DNA of 64,000 nt from Anaerolineales bacterium (GTDB lineage Bacteria > Chloroflexota > Anaerolineae > Anaerolineales > UBA4823). The position numbers and the translations under genes are program-made. Below the pieces are notes generated by a model. That model worked only from the letters and a program-made list of their open reading frames with translations, made no database searches and was not told where the DNA came from. Positions 8,958-18,158 of the stretch are shown piece after piece. Position 1 is the stretch's first letter, and the number at the start of each line of letters is the position of its first letter. The DNA is taken from the NCBI GenBank assembly GCA_003105035.1, contig PQAL01000038.1, positions 122,000-185,999 of the forward strand. The letters are read 5' to 3'.

Positions 8958-9470
8958 ATGGCAGAAAACCCCGAAGCCACCCGCGAAATGATCCTTCTCG
9001 AGCAGATCGAGAACAACCCTAATGTAACCCAGGCCTCTCTGGCCACCCAGCTTGGTGTGGCAGTTGGGACGGTTAACTGGCACATTAAGCGTATGATCGC
9101 CAAGGGGTATGTCAAAGTAAAGCGAGCTGAAAGGCGCAAACTACGCTATATCATCACCCCAGAGGGTATCTCCTTTCGGGCTCACCTGACCATCGATTAT
9201 ATTGAGCAATCCTTCCTGCTATACCGCAATATTCGCCAGCGGGTGCGCGAACTTTTAGTGGAAGTCAGGCACACCGGTTATGATCAAGTTCACATCACGA
9301 CCATAACCAGCCCGGAAGACACAAATACCTCCAGCCAGACCAATGACATTGTGGATATCTGCCGCCTGACCTGCCTTGAGCAGGGCATCAAGATCAACCC
9401 CGAACCATCTAACCCCACCCTGCTCGTGCAGGGTGTAAAGGTGAACCTTGTCATGGAGGAAAAGGTTTGA
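8958..9470 (+). CDS. Winged-helix transcriptional regulator
   Basis: A 170-residue cytoplasmic protein. Residues 8-62 form a winged helix-turn-helix (ILLEQIENNPNVTQASLATQ, then GVAVGTVNWHIKRMIAKGYV and a basic wing RAERRKLRYIITPEG), in the style of MarR-like regulators found with exopolysaccharide loci. Residues 75-170 form a second domain I do not recognise (VHITTITSPEDT, LVQGVKVNLVMEE) that could be a sensor or dimerisation unit. It is the first gene behind the palindromic promoter and lies 17 bases before the following epimerase gene, so it probably controls its own operon. Confidence 0.75.
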   Translation: MAENPEATREMILLEQIENNPNVTQASLATQLGVAVGTVNWHIKRMIAKGYVKVKRAERRKLRYIITPEGISFRAHLTIDYIEQSFLLYRNIRQRVRELLVEVRHTGYDQVHITTITSPEDTNTSSQTNDIVDICRLTCLEQGIKINPEPSNPTLLVQGVKVNLVMEEKV

Positions 9471-9487
9471 GCGAAGGAGAAGCTTAT

Positions 9488-10507
9488 ATGCAGCCAACAC
9501 AGTTAAAACACATCGTCATCACCGGTGGAGCCGGGTTTATTGGCTCGCTCCTAACCGGTGAGCTGCTGCGCCTGGGCATGAAGGTCACCGTGATCGATGA
9601 CCTGATCTTCGGTGGTGAATCCCTGATTGCGTACCTTTCCCATCCTAATTTTCGTTTCGCCAAGGCTAATGTAACCGAACCGCGCGCCATCCGCTCCAAC
9701 CTGCCTTCTGATTGGGAAAAACCGACCGCCCTTGTCCACCTGGCTGCTATTGTGGGTTTCCCGGCCTGCCAGTCTGTCGGGCGGCAGGTAGCCTGGCGTT
9801 ATAACGTCGAGGCGACCGAGCGGGTGTACGACCAGGCTGTCCAGCTGGGGGTGAACCGCTTCGTATTCGCCTCCACCTACAGCAATTATGGCCTCTCACC
9901 CGATGGCAAACCCGTCACTGAAGATACAACCCTCACTCCTCAATCACTCTACGCCGAAACCAAGATCGCTGCGGAACGCTTCCTCCTCGCTCAAGGCAGC
10001 ACCACCTGCACGCCATTAATCTATCGCCTGGCCACCCTCTACGGTCTCTCACCCCGTCCACGCTTTGATCTGATTATTAACCAATTTGTGCTCGAAGCCT
10101 GGACCAAACGTGAGCTGCTCATCTATCAGCGTGGTTATTCAAGGTCCTTCGTCCATATTCATGATGCAGTGCGCGGCTTCATCCTCGGTTTGCAAGCCCC
10201 GGAAGACAGGGTGCGTTGCCAGATCTATAACCTGGGCTCTGAAAGTGGCAATTACACCAAGGACCAAATCGTCGAGCTGGTGTTGAAACGTATGCCCGAA
10301 ACGGTGGTCACATATAAAGATATGACTTTCGGCGGAGACATGAGAGATATTACCGTCTCCTTTGAGAAAATTCAACACGACCTGGGTTTCCAAACCCGCC
10401 TCACCCCGGATGATGGCATTCGCGAGGTGCTGCATGCCGTCCGCACCGGGCTGATCAGCAACCCTCACGATTCTCGCTATCGTAATGCCCAATTTATCGT
10501 CCAGTGA
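9488..10507 (+). CDS. NAD-dependent sugar epimerase/dehydratase (extended SDR)
   Basis: A 339-residue protein. ATG 9488 follows a GGAG ribosome site by a normal distance and is preferred to an upstream TTG that overlaps the regulator gene. The Rossmann motif [11 protein letters not shown] is at residues 10-20, and the catalytic pattern appears as STYSNYG followed by YAETK. These define the extended SDR family that acts on nucleotide sugars (UDP-glucose 4-epimerase relatives). Substrate is not assignable from sequence. It lies between the regulator and a GDP-fucose-synthase-like gene in the same operon. Confidence 0.8.
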   Translation: MQPTQLKHIVITGGAGFIGSLLTGELLRLGMKVTVIDDLIFGGESLIAYLSHPNFRFAKANVTEPRAIRSNLPSDWEKPTALVHLAAIVGFPACQSVGRQVAWRYNVEATERVYDQAVQLGVNRFVFASTYSNYGLSPDGKPVTEDTTLTPQSLYAETKIAAERFLLAQGSTTCTPLIYRLATLYGLSPRPRFDLIINQFVLEAWTKRELLIYQRGYSRSFVHIHDAVRGFILGLQAPEDRVRCQIYNLGSESGNYTKDQIVELVLKRMPETVVTYKDMTFGGDMRDITVSFEKIQHDLGFQTRLTPDDGIREVLHAVRTGLISNPHDSRYRNAQFIVQ

Positions 10508-10527
10508 GGGTTCTGCAAGGAGAAACG

Positions 10528-11487
10528 ATGGAAGTAAAATCTAATCCAAAATTCTGGCAAGCTAAACGCATCTGCGTCACCGGTGGAGCAGGCTTCTTGG
10601 GATCGTTCATCCAGGAAGGCCTGGCTCGCCGCGGCGCTACGGATGTGTATATTCCGCTCATCGAGGAATATGATCTGGTCAACTCCCAGGATATCCAGCG
10701 AATGCTGGATGTCAGCCATCCGGATATCATCATTCACCTGGCAGCCCTGGCGGGTGGTATCGGTGCCAACCGGGCGCGCCCAGCCGATTTCTTCTACATC
10801 AACCTGATGATGGGCGTGCAGCTGATGCACGAAGCCTGGAAGCGTGGGGTGAGTAAATTCGTCGCCATTGGCACGGTGTGCGCCTACCCAAAGTTCACCC
10901 CAGTTCCCTTCCAGGAAGCCAACCTATGGGAAGGATACCCCGAGGAAACCAATGCTCCGTATGGGCTGGCCAAGAAAATGCTGCTCGTCCAGGCCCAAGC
11001 TTACCGTCAGCAATATGGCTTCAATGCCATCTACTTGCTGCCTGTAAATCTCTACGGCCCAAGGGATAACTTCAACCTTGAAACTTCGCATGTCATTCCC
11101 GCGCTAATCCGCAAGTGTCTCGAAGCTCAGGAGCACGGCCAAAAGGAAGTCGTCTTATGGGGAGATGGCTCGCCCACTCGTGAATTCCTCTATGCCGGTG
11201 ATGCCGCCGATGGCATCCTGACCGCCGCCGAGTTCTATAACGGCAGTGAGCCAGTCAACATCGGCTCCGGCCAGGAGGTCAGCATCAAGGACCTGGCCCA
11301 GCAGATTGCCCGCCTCACCAGCTATGAAGGCCGTCTGGTGTGGGACACTTCCAAGCCGAACGGCCAACCGCGCCGCGCCTTGGATACTTCCCGTGCGGCT
11401 GATTACTTCGGCTGGCGTGCACACACACCCTTCGAGCAGGGCTTACGCCAGACAATCGAGTGGTACCGCCAAAACCGCAAAGCTTAG
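10528..11487 (+). CDS. fcl: GDP-L-fucose synthase-like epimerase/reductase
   Basis: A 319-residue protein. ATG 10528 follows AAGGAG and is chosen over an upstream GTG. The Rossmann motif [10 protein letters not shown] is near residue 16. The family hallmarks [25 protein letters not shown] and YGLAKKM, with NLYGPRDNF further on, match GDP-fucose synthase (WcaG/Fcl), which converts GDP-4-keto-6-deoxymannose to GDP-L-fucose with NADPH. No GDP-mannose 4,6-dehydratase gene is in the window, so its substrate must come from elsewhere or differ. It is followed after 10 bases by the exporter permease gene. Confidence 0.85.
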   Translation: MEVKSNPKFWQAKRICVTGGAGFLGSFIQEGLARRGATDVYIPLIEEYDLVNSQDIQRMLDVSHPDIIIHLAALAGGIGANRARPADFFYINLMMGVQLMHEAWKRGVSKFVAIGTVCAYPKFTPVPFQEANLWEGYPEETNAPYGLAKKMLLVQAQAYRQQYGFNAIYLLPVNLYGPRDNFNLETSHVIPALIRKCLEAQEHGQKEVVLWGDGSPTREFLYAGDAADGILTAAEFYNGSEPVNIGSGQEVSIKDLAQQIARLTSYEGRLVWDTSKPNGQPRRALDTSRAADYFGWRAHTPFEQGLRQTIEWYRQNRKA

Positions 11488-11497
11488 TCTGCTCATC

Positions 11498-12370
11498 ATG
11501 ACCACCGACCAGCTCTCGAAAGCAAACCCCGAAGTGACTTTCCTGCGCCCCACGCGCGGCCTGGCCGCTTTAAATATAAAGGATCTATGGGTTTACCGCG
11601 AACTGGTACTCTTCCTCAGCTGGCGCGATATCCTGGTGCGCTATAAGCAAACCGTGCTGGGGGCAGCTTGGGCGGTCATCCAGCCAGTCATCCAGATGAT
11701 CGTTTTCACCCTGATTTTCTCCAATGCAGCTGGTTTTTCATCAGAAGGCGTGCCTTATCCGATATTCAATTATGCTGCCCTGCTCCCCTGGGGTTTGTTC
11801 TCCAAGGCCATGAATGACGCTGGCCGCTCTCTGGTTACTAACCGCAACATGATAACCAAGATATATTTCCCGCGCCTCACCATCCCGGTGGCATCTGTAC
11901 TGGCTGGCCTGGTGGATTTTGGGATCGGCCTGGTCGTTTATATCGTGATCATCCTGGTATATACAATTGCCCCAAATGCCGGATATAACTACCAGGTCAC
12001 TCCTGCCCTGCTGACCTTCCCTCTCTTCGTCATCCTGGCCGTCCTGGTCACGCTTGGGGTCAGCTTGTGGTTCTCTGCGATGAACGTGATTTACCGTGAC
12101 GTGGGGCATATCCTGCCCTTCCTGACCCAAATCTGGTTTTTCCTGACCCCCATCGTTTATTCTGCCTCCGCCATCTCCAGCAAATGGCAGGTACTGTATG
12201 CCCTGAACCCGCTCACCAGTGTGGTGGAGGGTTTCCGCTGGAGCCTGCTGGGCATCCAAAGCCTGCCCTGGCAGATCTGTGCCATCTCAGCTGGGGTGGG
12301 ACTGCTGATCCTGGTCAGTGGGTTGTTTTACTTCCGCAACATGGAACGGACCTTCGCTGATGAGATCTAA
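11498..12370 (+). CDS. wzm: ABC-2 polysaccharide exporter permease
   Basis: A 290-residue membrane protein; ATG 11498 is chosen because the frame upstream lies inside the previous gene. Six hydrophobic segments fit the ABC-2 permease family. The cytoplasmic N-terminus contains WRDILVRYKQTVLGAAW, the typical Wzm/TagG signature, and the last third has FFLTPIVYSAS and LNPLTSVVEGFRW. It forms the membrane channel that moves a lipid-linked polysaccharide across the cytoplasmic membrane together with the ATPase encoded next. Confidence 0.93.
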   Translation: MTTDQLSKANPEVTFLRPTRGLAALNIKDLWVYRELVLFLSWRDILVRYKQTVLGAAWAVIQPVIQMIVFTLIFSNAAGFSSEGVPYPIFNYAALLPWGLFSKAMNDAGRSLVTNRNMITKIYFPRLTIPVASVLAGLVDFGIGLVVYIVIILVYTIAPNAGYNYQVTPALLTFPLFVILAVLVTLGVSLWFSAMNVIYRDVGHILPFLTQIWFFLTPIVYSASAISSKWQVLYALNPLTSVVEGFRWSLLGIQSLPWQICAISAGVGLLILVSGLFYFRNMERTFADEI

Positions 12371-12408
12371 CGCATTCTTGATCTCACACCATTTTGGACG
12401 TGTCTGCC

Positions 12409-13692
12409 ATGCATGATATTGCCATCCGCGTGGAAGACCTGGGAAAGCGCTACCGCATCGGCACTGCCCCCGAGCGCTACAAAACTTTGCGCGATTCAAT
12501 CGTTGCCGGGGTAAATGCACCCATCCAGCGTTTGAAACGCGGCAAAGCGGTCACGTCCACTTCTGCTGAATCGGGCTCGATCTGGGCGTTGCGTAATGTC
12601 AGCTTCGAAGTGCCGCGTGGCAAGGTGCTTGGCATCGTCGGGCGCAATGGCGCCGGGAAGAGTACCTTGCTGAAAATTCTTTCGCGCGTTACCGAACCTA
12701 CTGAAGGCAGCGCCGAGATCCATGGGCGGGTGGGTTCTCTGTTAGAAGTTGGCACCGGTTTCCACCCAGAGCTGACCGGCCGCGAGAACATCTACCTGAA
12801 TGGTGCCATCTTGGGCATGAAACGGCTGGAAATTGACCGCAAATTCGATGAGATTGTCTCGTTCTCTGAAGTGGAGCAATTCATAGACACCCCGGTGAAA
12901 CGCTATTCGAGTGGCATGTACCTGCGCTTGGCTTTCGCTGTGGCTGCCCACCTGGAGCCTGAAATCCTGGTGGTCGATGAAGTGCTGGCCGTTGGTGATG
13001 CAGAATTTCAGCGTAAGTGCATGGGTAAGATGAGTGATGTCGCCCAGGCAGGCCGGACGGTGCTGTTCGTCAGCCACAACATGTCCGCCGTCCTACGCCT
13101 GACTGAAGAAACGATGGTTTTGGATAAGGGTCAATTGACCTATCACGCCCCGACCCCCCAGGCAGTGGATTACTATATGTCAGCTGGCTTCAGTGGTACC
13201 GGCGAGCGCGTGTGGACAGCAGCAGAGATCCCCGCTGATGCCGCCCCATTTGTACCCTTCGCCCTTCGCTTGCGCGACCAGAACGCCAGGGTGGTGGATA
13301 CGTTACGTTCAACCGAGCCTTTTACGGTCGAGGTCGAATACCACCTTGACCAGCCCATCACCGGCTTACGTGTGGGCATCTACCTGCTAACCATGCGTGG
13401 GGAATATGTCTTCACTTCCTTCGACCTGGACGACCCTGGTCAATTTGAAAAGCTCGGCGTACGCCCGGCAGGGCATTATCTCAGCCGCTGCACCATCCCG
13501 GCTGACACCTTGAATGAAGGTCGTTACGTATTGGCTGTCAATGCCAGCAGCTTCCGCATCAAGCGCTATTTCTGGGACGATCACGGGTTGGCCTTCACCG
13601 TGGATGCCACCGGCGCGCCTGGCAAGCACTGGCCTGAGCCACGTATGGGTCCAGTCCGCCCAGCCCTGGATTGGGTGATCGAGCGTCTATGA
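12409..13692 (+). CDS. wzt: ABC-2 polysaccharide exporter ATPase with C-terminal substrate domain
   Basis: A 427-residue protein from ATG 12409 (a TTG at 12394 is an alternative). Walker A GRNGAGKST is at residues 78-86, the ABC signature YSSGM at 166-170 and Walker B EILVVDEV at 185-192. Residues about 265-427 form an added beta-rich domain of the Wzt type. In known systems this domain binds the modified non-reducing end of the finished glycan and so licenses export. This implies that chain length may be set by a terminal modification such as methylation, and methyltransferase genes follow. The stop overlaps the next start (ATGA). Confidence 0.92.
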   Translation: MHDIAIRVEDLGKRYRIGTAPERYKTLRDSIVAGVNAPIQRLKRGKAVTSTSAESGSIWALRNVSFEVPRGKVLGIVGRNGAGKSTLLKILSRVTEPTEGSAEIHGRVGSLLEVGTGFHPELTGRENIYLNGAILGMKRLEIDRKFDEIVSFSEVEQFIDTPVKRYSSGMYLRLAFAVAAHLEPEILVVDEVLAVGDAEFQRKCMGKMSDVAQAGRTVLFVSHNMSAVLRLTEETMVLDKGQLTYHAPTPQAVDYYMSAGFSGTGERVWTAAEIPADAAPFVPFALRLRDQNARVVDTLRSTEPFTVEVEYHLDQPITGLRVGIYLLTMRGEYVFTSFDLDDPGQFEKLGVRPAGHYLSRCTIPADTLNEGRYVLAVNASSFRIKRYFWDDHGLAFTVDATGAPGKHWPEPRMGPVRPALDWVIERL

Positions 13693-15302
13693 AACTGGTC
13701 AGCAAACAAGCTCTCAAAGGTCTGCTCGGAACCGTGCCCCTCACCGCTGAGGCATATTGGTATCTGCGCCAGCCTGGCAAGCCGGTTACTCCCGAGTTTA
13801 CCCTCGACCGCCTCGAAGCTGCTATACCGGAGTGGTGTGGGCAGGTTTTGGGTTCCCAGCTTTACAATTCCAAGAGCCACTCCCAGCAAGCATATGGGAA
13901 TAAGCGTATATTTATCTTTGCCACCCTGCGCTATTGGCTTGAGCATGCCACTGCTCTGGGCCTGGCTCTGGCGGGTCTCGGTCATTCGGTGACGTTATCA
14001 TATCTCCCCTATGCCCGCTGGCAGGAGCCCATCGACGCCTTCAACCTGCGCCGCCAGAATGTTTATGCTGAGAATGTGCTGACGAAAGCTTCACCATTGC
14101 TTAAGGTCCTGCCGCTGCTAAACCAGTCTGGCAAATCCCGCATCCCTGAACCCCTGCAGCAAGTAATCAAGCTGGTCTCGTTACGCGATACGCAATACAC
14201 CCTGCAAGTGGAGGATGTCAGCCTAGAGAGCAACCTGTATAAGCTCCGTTACCAGCGCAACAAGGCTGCTGCGATTGCAGCCTATTCCTACCTGCGCCGC
14301 CACAACCCTGATGTCATCATCCTGCCCAACGGCACCATCCTTGAGTTCGGCGTTTTGTTTCAAGTTGCCCACTACCTGGGTATTCCCACGGTAACTTACG
14401 AATTCGGTGAGCAACGCGAGCGTATCTGGCTGGCGCAAGACGCCGAGGTCATGCGCCAGGATACAATTAAATTATGGCAGAGCCGCCATGCGGATGCCCT
14501 CTCCGAAGATGAGCTGGAGCAGGTCCGCAAGCTGTTTGCCGCTCGCCAACGCGCCAGCCTATGGGAAAATTTTGCCCGCCGCTGGCAGGGTGTGCCTTCT
14601 GAGGGCGGCGCTAAGGTGCGCCAGGCTTTACACTTGGACGAACGCCCCATCGTACTTCTGGCGACCAACGTGCTGGGTGATAGCCTCACCCTGGGCCGCC
14701 AGGTGTTCAGCGATTCGATGACCGAATGGCTGCAGCGTACCGTGGGCTACTTCGCTTCCCATCCCGACGCCCAGCTGGTGGTGCGTATCCACCCCGGTGA
14801 GCTCATCACCCATGGCCCTTCCGTTGCCGATGTGGTCCACAAAGCCTTGCCGTCCATCCCCGAGAATATTCACCTCGTTCCCGCGGATGCCAGGGTGAAC
14901 ACATACGATATCGTGGAAATCGCCGACCTGGGGCTGGTCTATACCACCACGGTCGGCATGGAAATGGCCATGAGTGGAGTGCCGGTGATCGTGGTCGGGA
15001 ACACCCATTATCGCCTCAAAGGTTTCACCCTTGACCCGCTCAGCTGGGAAGCCTATTTTGATCTCTTATCCAATGTCTTAACCGATCCTGGCCAATATCG
15101 CCTCTCCCAGCAACAGGTCGATCAAGCCTGGAGATACGCCTATCGGTTTTTCTTTGATTACCCGCAGCCCTTCCCTTGGCATCTCGTCCATTTCTGGCAG
15201 GATATCGAGACCTGGCCATTTTCCCGCCTGTTGAGCAGTGAGGGCTTCTCCGGATTCCAGAAGACCTTCAGTTATCTCGTCGGAAAGCCTATCCATTGGT
15301 GA
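13689..15302 (+). CDS. Capsule-type GT-B glycosyltransferase (putative)
   Basis: A 537-residue cytoplasmic protein starting at an ATG that overlaps the wzt stop. The N-terminal half has IFIFATLRYWLEHATALGLA and VIILPNGTILEF. The C-terminal half has VVRIHPGE and LVYTTTVGMEMAMSGVPV, the pattern shared by capsule-synthesis and CDP-glycerol-transferase-like GT-B enzymes; the His and the two Glu are likely functional. The protein at 28243 has the same two signatures (LRAHPDE, YNSTIGLEASIIGTPV). It probably adds or completes a residue of the glycan. The donor is unknown. Confidence 0.65.
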   Translation: MKLVSKQALKGLLGTVPLTAEAYWYLRQPGKPVTPEFTLDRLEAAIPEWCGQVLGSQLYNSKSHSQQAYGNKRIFIFATLRYWLEHATALGLALAGLGHSVTLSYLPYARWQEPIDAFNLRRQNVYAENVLTKASPLLKVLPLLNQSGKSRIPEPLQQVIKLVSLRDTQYTLQVEDVSLESNLYKLRYQRNKAAAIAAYSYLRRHNPDVIILPNGTILEFGVLFQVAHYLGIPTVTYEFGEQRERIWLAQDAEVMRQDTIKLWQSRHADALSEDELEQVRKLFAARQRASLWENFARRWQGVPSEGGAKVRQALHLDERPIVLLATNVLGDSLTLGRQVFSDSMTEWLQRTVGYFASHPDAQLVVRIHPGELITHGPSVADVVHKALPSIPENIHLVPADARVNTYDIVEIADLGLVYTTTVGMEMAMSGVPVIVVGNTHYRLKGFTLDPLSWEAYFDLLSNVLTDPGQYRLSQQQVDQAWRYAYRFFFDYPQPFPWHLVHFWQDIETWPFSRLLSSEGFSGFQKTFSYLVGKPIHW

Positions 15303-15305
15303 GCT

Positions 15306-16163
15306 ATGCTGTCTGACACCGAAGTCAAGCATCAGGTACGCGAGTTTTACGACCGGGTAGGTTGGCAGACCGAGAGTGACGGTTTTTACCAGAATGCCTC
15401 GTATGAAGATCTGCGCCCCGTCTCGCAGGAGTACATCCACAAGTGTCATCTACGTGTGCTGCGCCACCTGAACCTCCGTGGGCGCTATCTGATGGATGCG
15501 GGTTCAGGTCCTATTCAATATCCCGAGTACCTGGAATATTCCAAGGGCTACCAGTACCGGGTGTGTGCCGACATTTCCTTTGTCGCTCTGCAAGAAGCGC
15601 GTAAACGCATCAAGGCACATGGCTTGTTCGTCGTTTGTGATATCGCCAACCTGCCTTTTAAATCAGGTTGCTTAGATGGGCTGGTATCTCTCCACACCTT
15701 GCACCACCTGCCTGCCCAGGAACACGTGCAGGGGTATCAAGAGCTGCACCGCACCCTGGCTGAAAACGGAAAGGGTGTAATTGTCAACGGCTGGGACAAT
15801 CCACCTCTCACCGTGCTTTTTAACTTCTGGATCCGCCTATACGAACGACTATACGCTAGATTTAAGCGCCAATCGAATGCCCCTGTCAGCCAGCAACCTT
15901 CAACAGGCAAGTCTGAAACCCTGCCCGGACGCGGCACCTTCGTGCGTAAAGAGAACGCGGCCTGGCTTCAAAAAGAGGTCGGCAGCCTGATGCCCATTTC
16001 GATCTGGTGTTGGCGGAGCGTGAACGTGCGTTTCCTGCGCACCTTTATCCATGCAAAATCGGGTGGAAAAACCTGGCTAAGGTTGATTTACTGGCTAGAA
16101 GAAGTTTTCCCCCACTTCCTGGGCCGCAACGGGCAATACCCGTTGGTCGAGCTGAGAAAATAA
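15306..16163 (+). CDS. SAM-dependent methyltransferase
   Basis: A 285-residue class I methyltransferase. The SAM-binding motif YLMDAGSGPIQYPEYL lies near residue 60, followed by the acidic residue in VCADIS and by VVCDIANLPFKSGCLDGLVS, which matches the usual post-motif with a conserved Asp. The C-terminal part (from residue ~150) is longer and specific. It starts four bases after the previous stop. A role in methylating a sugar of the glycan, possibly the terminal cap recognised by the Wzt C-terminal domain, is inferred from position. Confidence 0.8.
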   Translation: MLSDTEVKHQVREFYDRVGWQTESDGFYQNASYEDLRPVSQEYIHKCHLRVLRHLNLRGRYLMDAGSGPIQYPEYLEYSKGYQYRVCADISFVALQEARKRIKAHGLFVVCDIANLPFKSGCLDGLVSLHTLHHLPAQEHVQGYQELHRTLAENGKGVIVNGWDNPPLTVLFNFWIRLYERLYARFKRQSNAPVSQQPSTGKSETLPGRGTFVRKENAAWLQKEVGSLMPISIWCWRSVNVRFLRTFIHAKSGGKTWLRLIYWLEEVFPHFLGRNGQYPLVELRK

Positions 16164-16197
16164 TGAGTTCGTTGAGCAAGCTATTTACGGAGATCAC

Positions 16198-17208
16198 ATG
16201 AACTGGTCCGAACAAGTCGTCCTCGTCACCGGTGGTACCGGGTCTTTTGGGAAAAAATTCGTGCAAGCCATGTTGGCAGAATACCATCCCAGCAAGCTGA
16301 TCGTCTTCAGCCGGGATGAGCTCAAGCAGCATGAGATGCGCGTTGCAGGCCTTGATCACCCTTCCCTGCGATATTTCATAGGCGACGTGCGTGATGTGGA
16401 GCGCCTGCGGCGAGCCATGCATGGGGTGGATATCGTCGTGCATGCCGCCGCCCTCAAACAGGTGCCAGCCTGCGAGTATAACCCCATGGAAGCCATCAAA
16501 ACCAACATCCTGGGCAGCAGCAATGTGGTCGAGGCGGCCCTTGATGCTGGCGTAAAGAAAGTCCTGGCCCTCAGCACCGACAAAGCCGTCAATCCGGTGA
16601 ATCTGTATGGCGCGACCAAGCTGGCTGCTGAAAAGCTGATTATCCAGAGCAATTCCTATGCCGGGGGCATGGCCACGCGTTTCAGCTGTGTGCGCTACGG
16701 CAATGTGGTCGGCTCGCGCGGCAGTGTGGTACCCATCTTCCTGCAGCAGCGTTCCGCCGGTAAGCTCACCGTCACCGATGAGCGCATGACCCGCTTCTGG
16801 CTGACCCTCGAGCAGGGAGTTCGCTTCGTTATTCTCTGCATCGAAAAGATGCATGGCGGTGAAGTATTCGTCCCAAAAATCCCCAGCATGAAGATCGTCG
16901 ATCTGGCTAACGCGATTGCTCCGGGCACCAGCCTGGAGGTTGTGGGTATCCGTCCGGGCGAGAAGCTGCACGAGGTACTCATCTCTGAAGATGAGTCACG
17001 CTCGGCCGTAGAGATGCAGGATATGTACATTGTCCAGCCCAGCCCGAACGCCTGGTTTGGGCATGATTGGCAATCCGAAGGCTCAAGCCTGCCAGCGGGC
17101 TTCCGCTTTGGCAGTGATAACAACCCGCAGTGGTTAACCGTCAATCAGATTCGTGAGATGGTCGCTCCGTTTGAAGGGCGCCAGGTAAATGGCTATGTAG
17201 AAGAATAG
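16198..17208 (+). CDS. pseB: UDP-GlcNAc 4,6-dehydratase (inverting), PseB type
   Basis: A 336-residue short-chain dehydrogenase of the CapD/PseB family. It shows VTGGTGSFGKKF at residues 10-21, FSRDELKQHEM, YFIGDVRDVERLRRAM, HAAALKQVP, and LSTDKAVNPVNLYGATK with the Asp-Lys-Tyr group used by PseB. The enzyme makes UDP-2-acetamido-2,6-dideoxy-4-keto-L-arabino-hexose, the first step toward pseudaminic acid. The next genes are a reductase and a NeuB-family synthase. The usual aminotransferase PseC is not found here. Confidence 0.9.
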   Translation: MNWSEQVVLVTGGTGSFGKKFVQAMLAEYHPSKLIVFSRDELKQHEMRVAGLDHPSLRYFIGDVRDVERLRRAMHGVDIVVHAAALKQVPACEYNPMEAIKTNILGSSNVVEAALDAGVKKVLALSTDKAVNPVNLYGATKLAAEKLIIQSNSYAGGMATRFSCVRYGNVVGSRGSVVPIFLQQRSAGKLTVTDERMTRFWLTLEQGVRFVILCIEKMHGGEVFVPKIPSMKIVDLANAIAPGTSLEVVGIRPGEKLHEVLISEDESRSAVEMQDMYIVQPSPNAWFGHDWQSEGSSLPAGFRFGSDNNPQWLTVNQIREMVAPFEGRQVNGYVEE

Positions 17209-17213
17209 GTGAC

Positions 17214-18128
17214 ATGCGCATTCTCATCACCGGGGCCAGTGGTCTGCTGGGTCTCAACCTGGCAATGGAAATCGCCCACCGGCACACCGTTTTTGGCACG
17301 GTTAGCCAACATCCCCTCAAAACCGATGCCTTCACGGTGCTCCAGACTGACCTCCTAGCCCCTGGCGCAGTGGAACGCCTGCTGGATGATACACAACCTG
17401 ATTGGGTCATTCACTGCGCCGCACTGGCAAATCTAGATGCCTGCGAGACTGACCCCCTCCTGGCGCAACAGCTGAATAGCGAGCTCCCCCGTAAACTGGC
17501 AAGTCATGTCGCCAGGGGCGGAGCACAGCTATTGCACATCTCCACCGACGCGGTGTTCGATGGCCTGCGCGGGAATTATTCCGAGTTGGATGTGCCCTCA
17601 CCGGTAGGTGTCTATTCCCGCACCAAGCTGGAAGGTGAGCAGGCTGTCGCTGAGGTGAACCCCGCTGCAATGATTGCCAGGGTGAACCTGTTTGGCTGGT
17701 CACTCCCCGGCAATCGTAGCCTGGCTGAGTTTTTCTTCAATAACCTGAGCCAGGGAAAACAGGTGATGGGCTTCACCGACATATGTTTCTGCCCGCTCCT
17801 GGCTAATGACATGGCAGATATATTCACCCACATGTTTGAAAAACGCCTGAGTGGCCTCTACCATGTAGTCAGCTCAGAATCGCTCAGCAAGTATGATTTT
17901 GGCGTTCGTCTGGCCCACCGCTTCGACCTCGACAGCCACCTGATCAATCCCACCTCTGTTTTCAAATCCGGCCTCAAAGCCGCCCGCTCGCCCAACCTGT
18001 CACTTAGCTCAGCCAGGGTGGCTGCAGCTCTGGGACATTCCCTCCCCCAGGTTTCCACAGGCTTGGATAGATTTTACACACTTTATCAACAGGGTTATCC
18101 ACAGCACTTGCATACCCTGTCTTTGTGA
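17214..18128 (+). CDS. RmlD-like NAD(P)-dependent sugar reductase
   Basis: A 304-residue extended SDR of the RmlD family. It has LITGASGLLGLNLA at residues 4-17, CAALANLDACETDP, ISTDAVFDG and the catalytic YSRTK. RmlD enzymes reduce 4-keto sugars bound to nucleotides. Lying five bases after pseB, it may reduce the 4-keto product of PseB to a 4-hydroxy sugar instead of the amination made by PseC. It differs from the bona fide rfbD product at 42761, so it is not needed for rhamnose. Its last 30 codons contain a cluster of DnaA-box-like sequences. Confidence 0.8.
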   Translation: MRILITGASGLLGLNLAMEIAHRHTVFGTVSQHPLKTDAFTVLQTDLLAPGAVERLLDDTQPDWVIHCAALANLDACETDPLLAQQLNSELPRKLASHVARGGAQLLHISTDAVFDGLRGNYSELDVPSPVGVYSRTKLEGEQAVAEVNPAAMIARVNLFGWSLPGNRSLAEFFFNNLSQGKQVMGFTDICFCPLLANDMADIFTHMFEKRLSGLYHVVSSESLSKYDFGVRLAHRFDLDSHLINPTSVFKSGLKAARSPNLSLSSARVAAALGHSLPQVSTGLDRFYTLYQQGYPQHLHTLSL

Positions 18129-18158
18129 GCTTGTTTTATTTTACTGATTGGAGCTACT

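Noticed and set aside
11246..11497. N-terminal extension of the exporter permease
   Set aside because: It overlaps 240 bases of the fcl-like gene and lacks family similarity; ATG 11498 gives the normal Wzm length.
16045..16971. Open frame of 308 codons on the - strand
   Set aside because: It lies opposite the clear pseB gene, has no recognisable motif and arises from codon bias of that gene.
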